Assembly: GCF_002366715.1 (NCBI RefSeq) | Contig: NZ_DFBS01000020.1 | Location: forward strand, 13,492-77,491 | DNA length: 64,000 nt | DNA from: Halomonas sp. UBA3074 | Lineage (GTDB): Bacteria; Pseudomonadota; Gammaproteobacteria; Pseudomonadales; Halomonadaceae | Reading direction: 5' to 3' | Shown: positions 63,648-64,000 of the stretch, in pieces | Position numbering within the stretch: position 1 is the first letter of the stretch | How the letters are laid out: each line of letters opens with the position of its first letter | The notes under the pieces: generated by a model | What the model was told of the DNA's origin: nothing | The model's input: the letters and a program-made list of their open reading frames with translations, nothing else | Databases searched by the model: none | Made by a program: the position numbers and the translations under genes

Positions 63648-64000
63648 CGCCTAATGTTCGCCCGCTGGCGTTGGCTGCCGCCAGCCCTTTGCCAGCATTA
63701 GCCCTCGGCCAGCATGTTTAGGGGGCGGTTCCTTTAGCTTAATACTTTAGTCTCCTTTCAATCTTATCCTGTCTTAAAACTTAATCTCTTTTAAATGTTG
63801 AGCGCTTCGGGGTTTTTAACTGTGCTTGTTAAGCAGGTGTTGTTATCGTTGTAGTTGGTTAAAGTTAATGATTGATGGTTAAGATTAACAGCGGGTGGTT
63901 AAAGTTATTGGCTGGTGGTAAAAATTAATGATTAAAAGATAACCGTTGATTGCTTTAATAGTGCTAACGCTGAAAACCTGAATTCATAGAATAACTGCAG
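63648..64000. other. AT-rich 3' region with tandem repeats
   Basis: After the cyclase gene there is no further coding sequence to the window end. The region is AT-rich and includes four 20-bp tandem repeats (63856-63935). Confidence 0.5.
63856..63935. repeat. four 20-bp imperfect tandem repeats
   Basis: Units start at 63856, 63876, 63896 and 63916, each beginning TGGTWA and containing AAAGTTAATG-like sequence. The first unit is TGGTTAAAGTTAATGATTGA. The period is exactly 20 bases with no gaps, close to two helical turns. Such arrays can be protein-binding sites (iteron-like) or a minisatellite; the neighbouring gene beyond the window is not visible. Confidence 0.8.

Overview
The window is a chromosomal segment of a Gammaproteobacterium. 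The mix of genes (cytochrome bo3 operon cyoABCDE, a tsx/nupC/deo nucleoside operon, NarK with a NasR-type ANTAR regulator, CsbD and PRC-barrel stress proteins, a sodium:solute symporter with a small companion subunit) and the moderate-to-high GC composition fit Halomonas or a close halomonad. That assignment rests on protein character alone and is an inference. No rRNA, convincing tRNA, CRISPR array, insertion sequence, integrase or prophage was seen.

Layout. 0-9.5 kb: the end of a GntR regulator, a DUF1415 protein, a membrane diguanylate cyclase, GNAT, luciferase-like and SDR enzymes, then a nitrate module (NarK transporter plus NasR-like regulator with a sigma-54-like promoter) and a patatin. 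9.6-15.4 kb: a soluble CZB protein and a cell-wall group (two divergent L,D-transpeptidases and an M23 endopeptidase). 15.7-31.5 kb: a LysR regulator, glutathionyl-hydroquinone reductase, small stress proteins, DEAD-box helicase, endonuclease V, two glutamine-amidotransferase-fold enzymes, Tpx, an amidoligase, a large MscS channel, two J-domain-related proteins, an unknown membrane protein and a CBS-BON protein.

31.6-40.8 kb: deoxynucleoside import and catabolism. Tsx (outer membrane) and NupC (inner membrane) bring nucleosides in. Cdd, DeoD and DeoA release bases, DeoB isomerises the sugar phosphate and DeoC cleaves it. A divergent DeoR-type repressor gene faces two 16-bp sites resembling the E. 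coli DeoR operator, 21 bp apart, and a terminator-like hairpin separates nupC from deoC. 41.1-46.1 kb: cyoABCDE behind a near-consensus FNR/ANR box. 46.3-53.8 kb: an EamA exporter, an HlyD/DUF2955 efflux pair, CsbD, an alcohol dehydrogenase, and the tenA-thiC operon under a TPP riboswitch with an unusually long P5 loop.

54.1-57.2 kb is an AT-rich accessory patch: two unknown exported proteins, a probable broken gene, a small beta-barrel protein and a yefM-type antitoxin pseudogene. 57.3-64 kb: aldo/keto reductase, TspO, a sodium:solute symporter with a 43-residue partner missed by length cut-offs, MntP, and an RsbRD-PAS-GGDEF cyclase followed by four 20-bp tandem repeats.

I found no clear large novel system. 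The most unusual items are the riboswitch insertion with its separate ribosome-site hairpin, the paired DeoR-like operators with the intra-operon terminator, the CZB protein with a broken chemoreceptor tip, the amidoligase/C26 hydrolase pair, the J-protein pair beside MscS, and the AT-rich patch.
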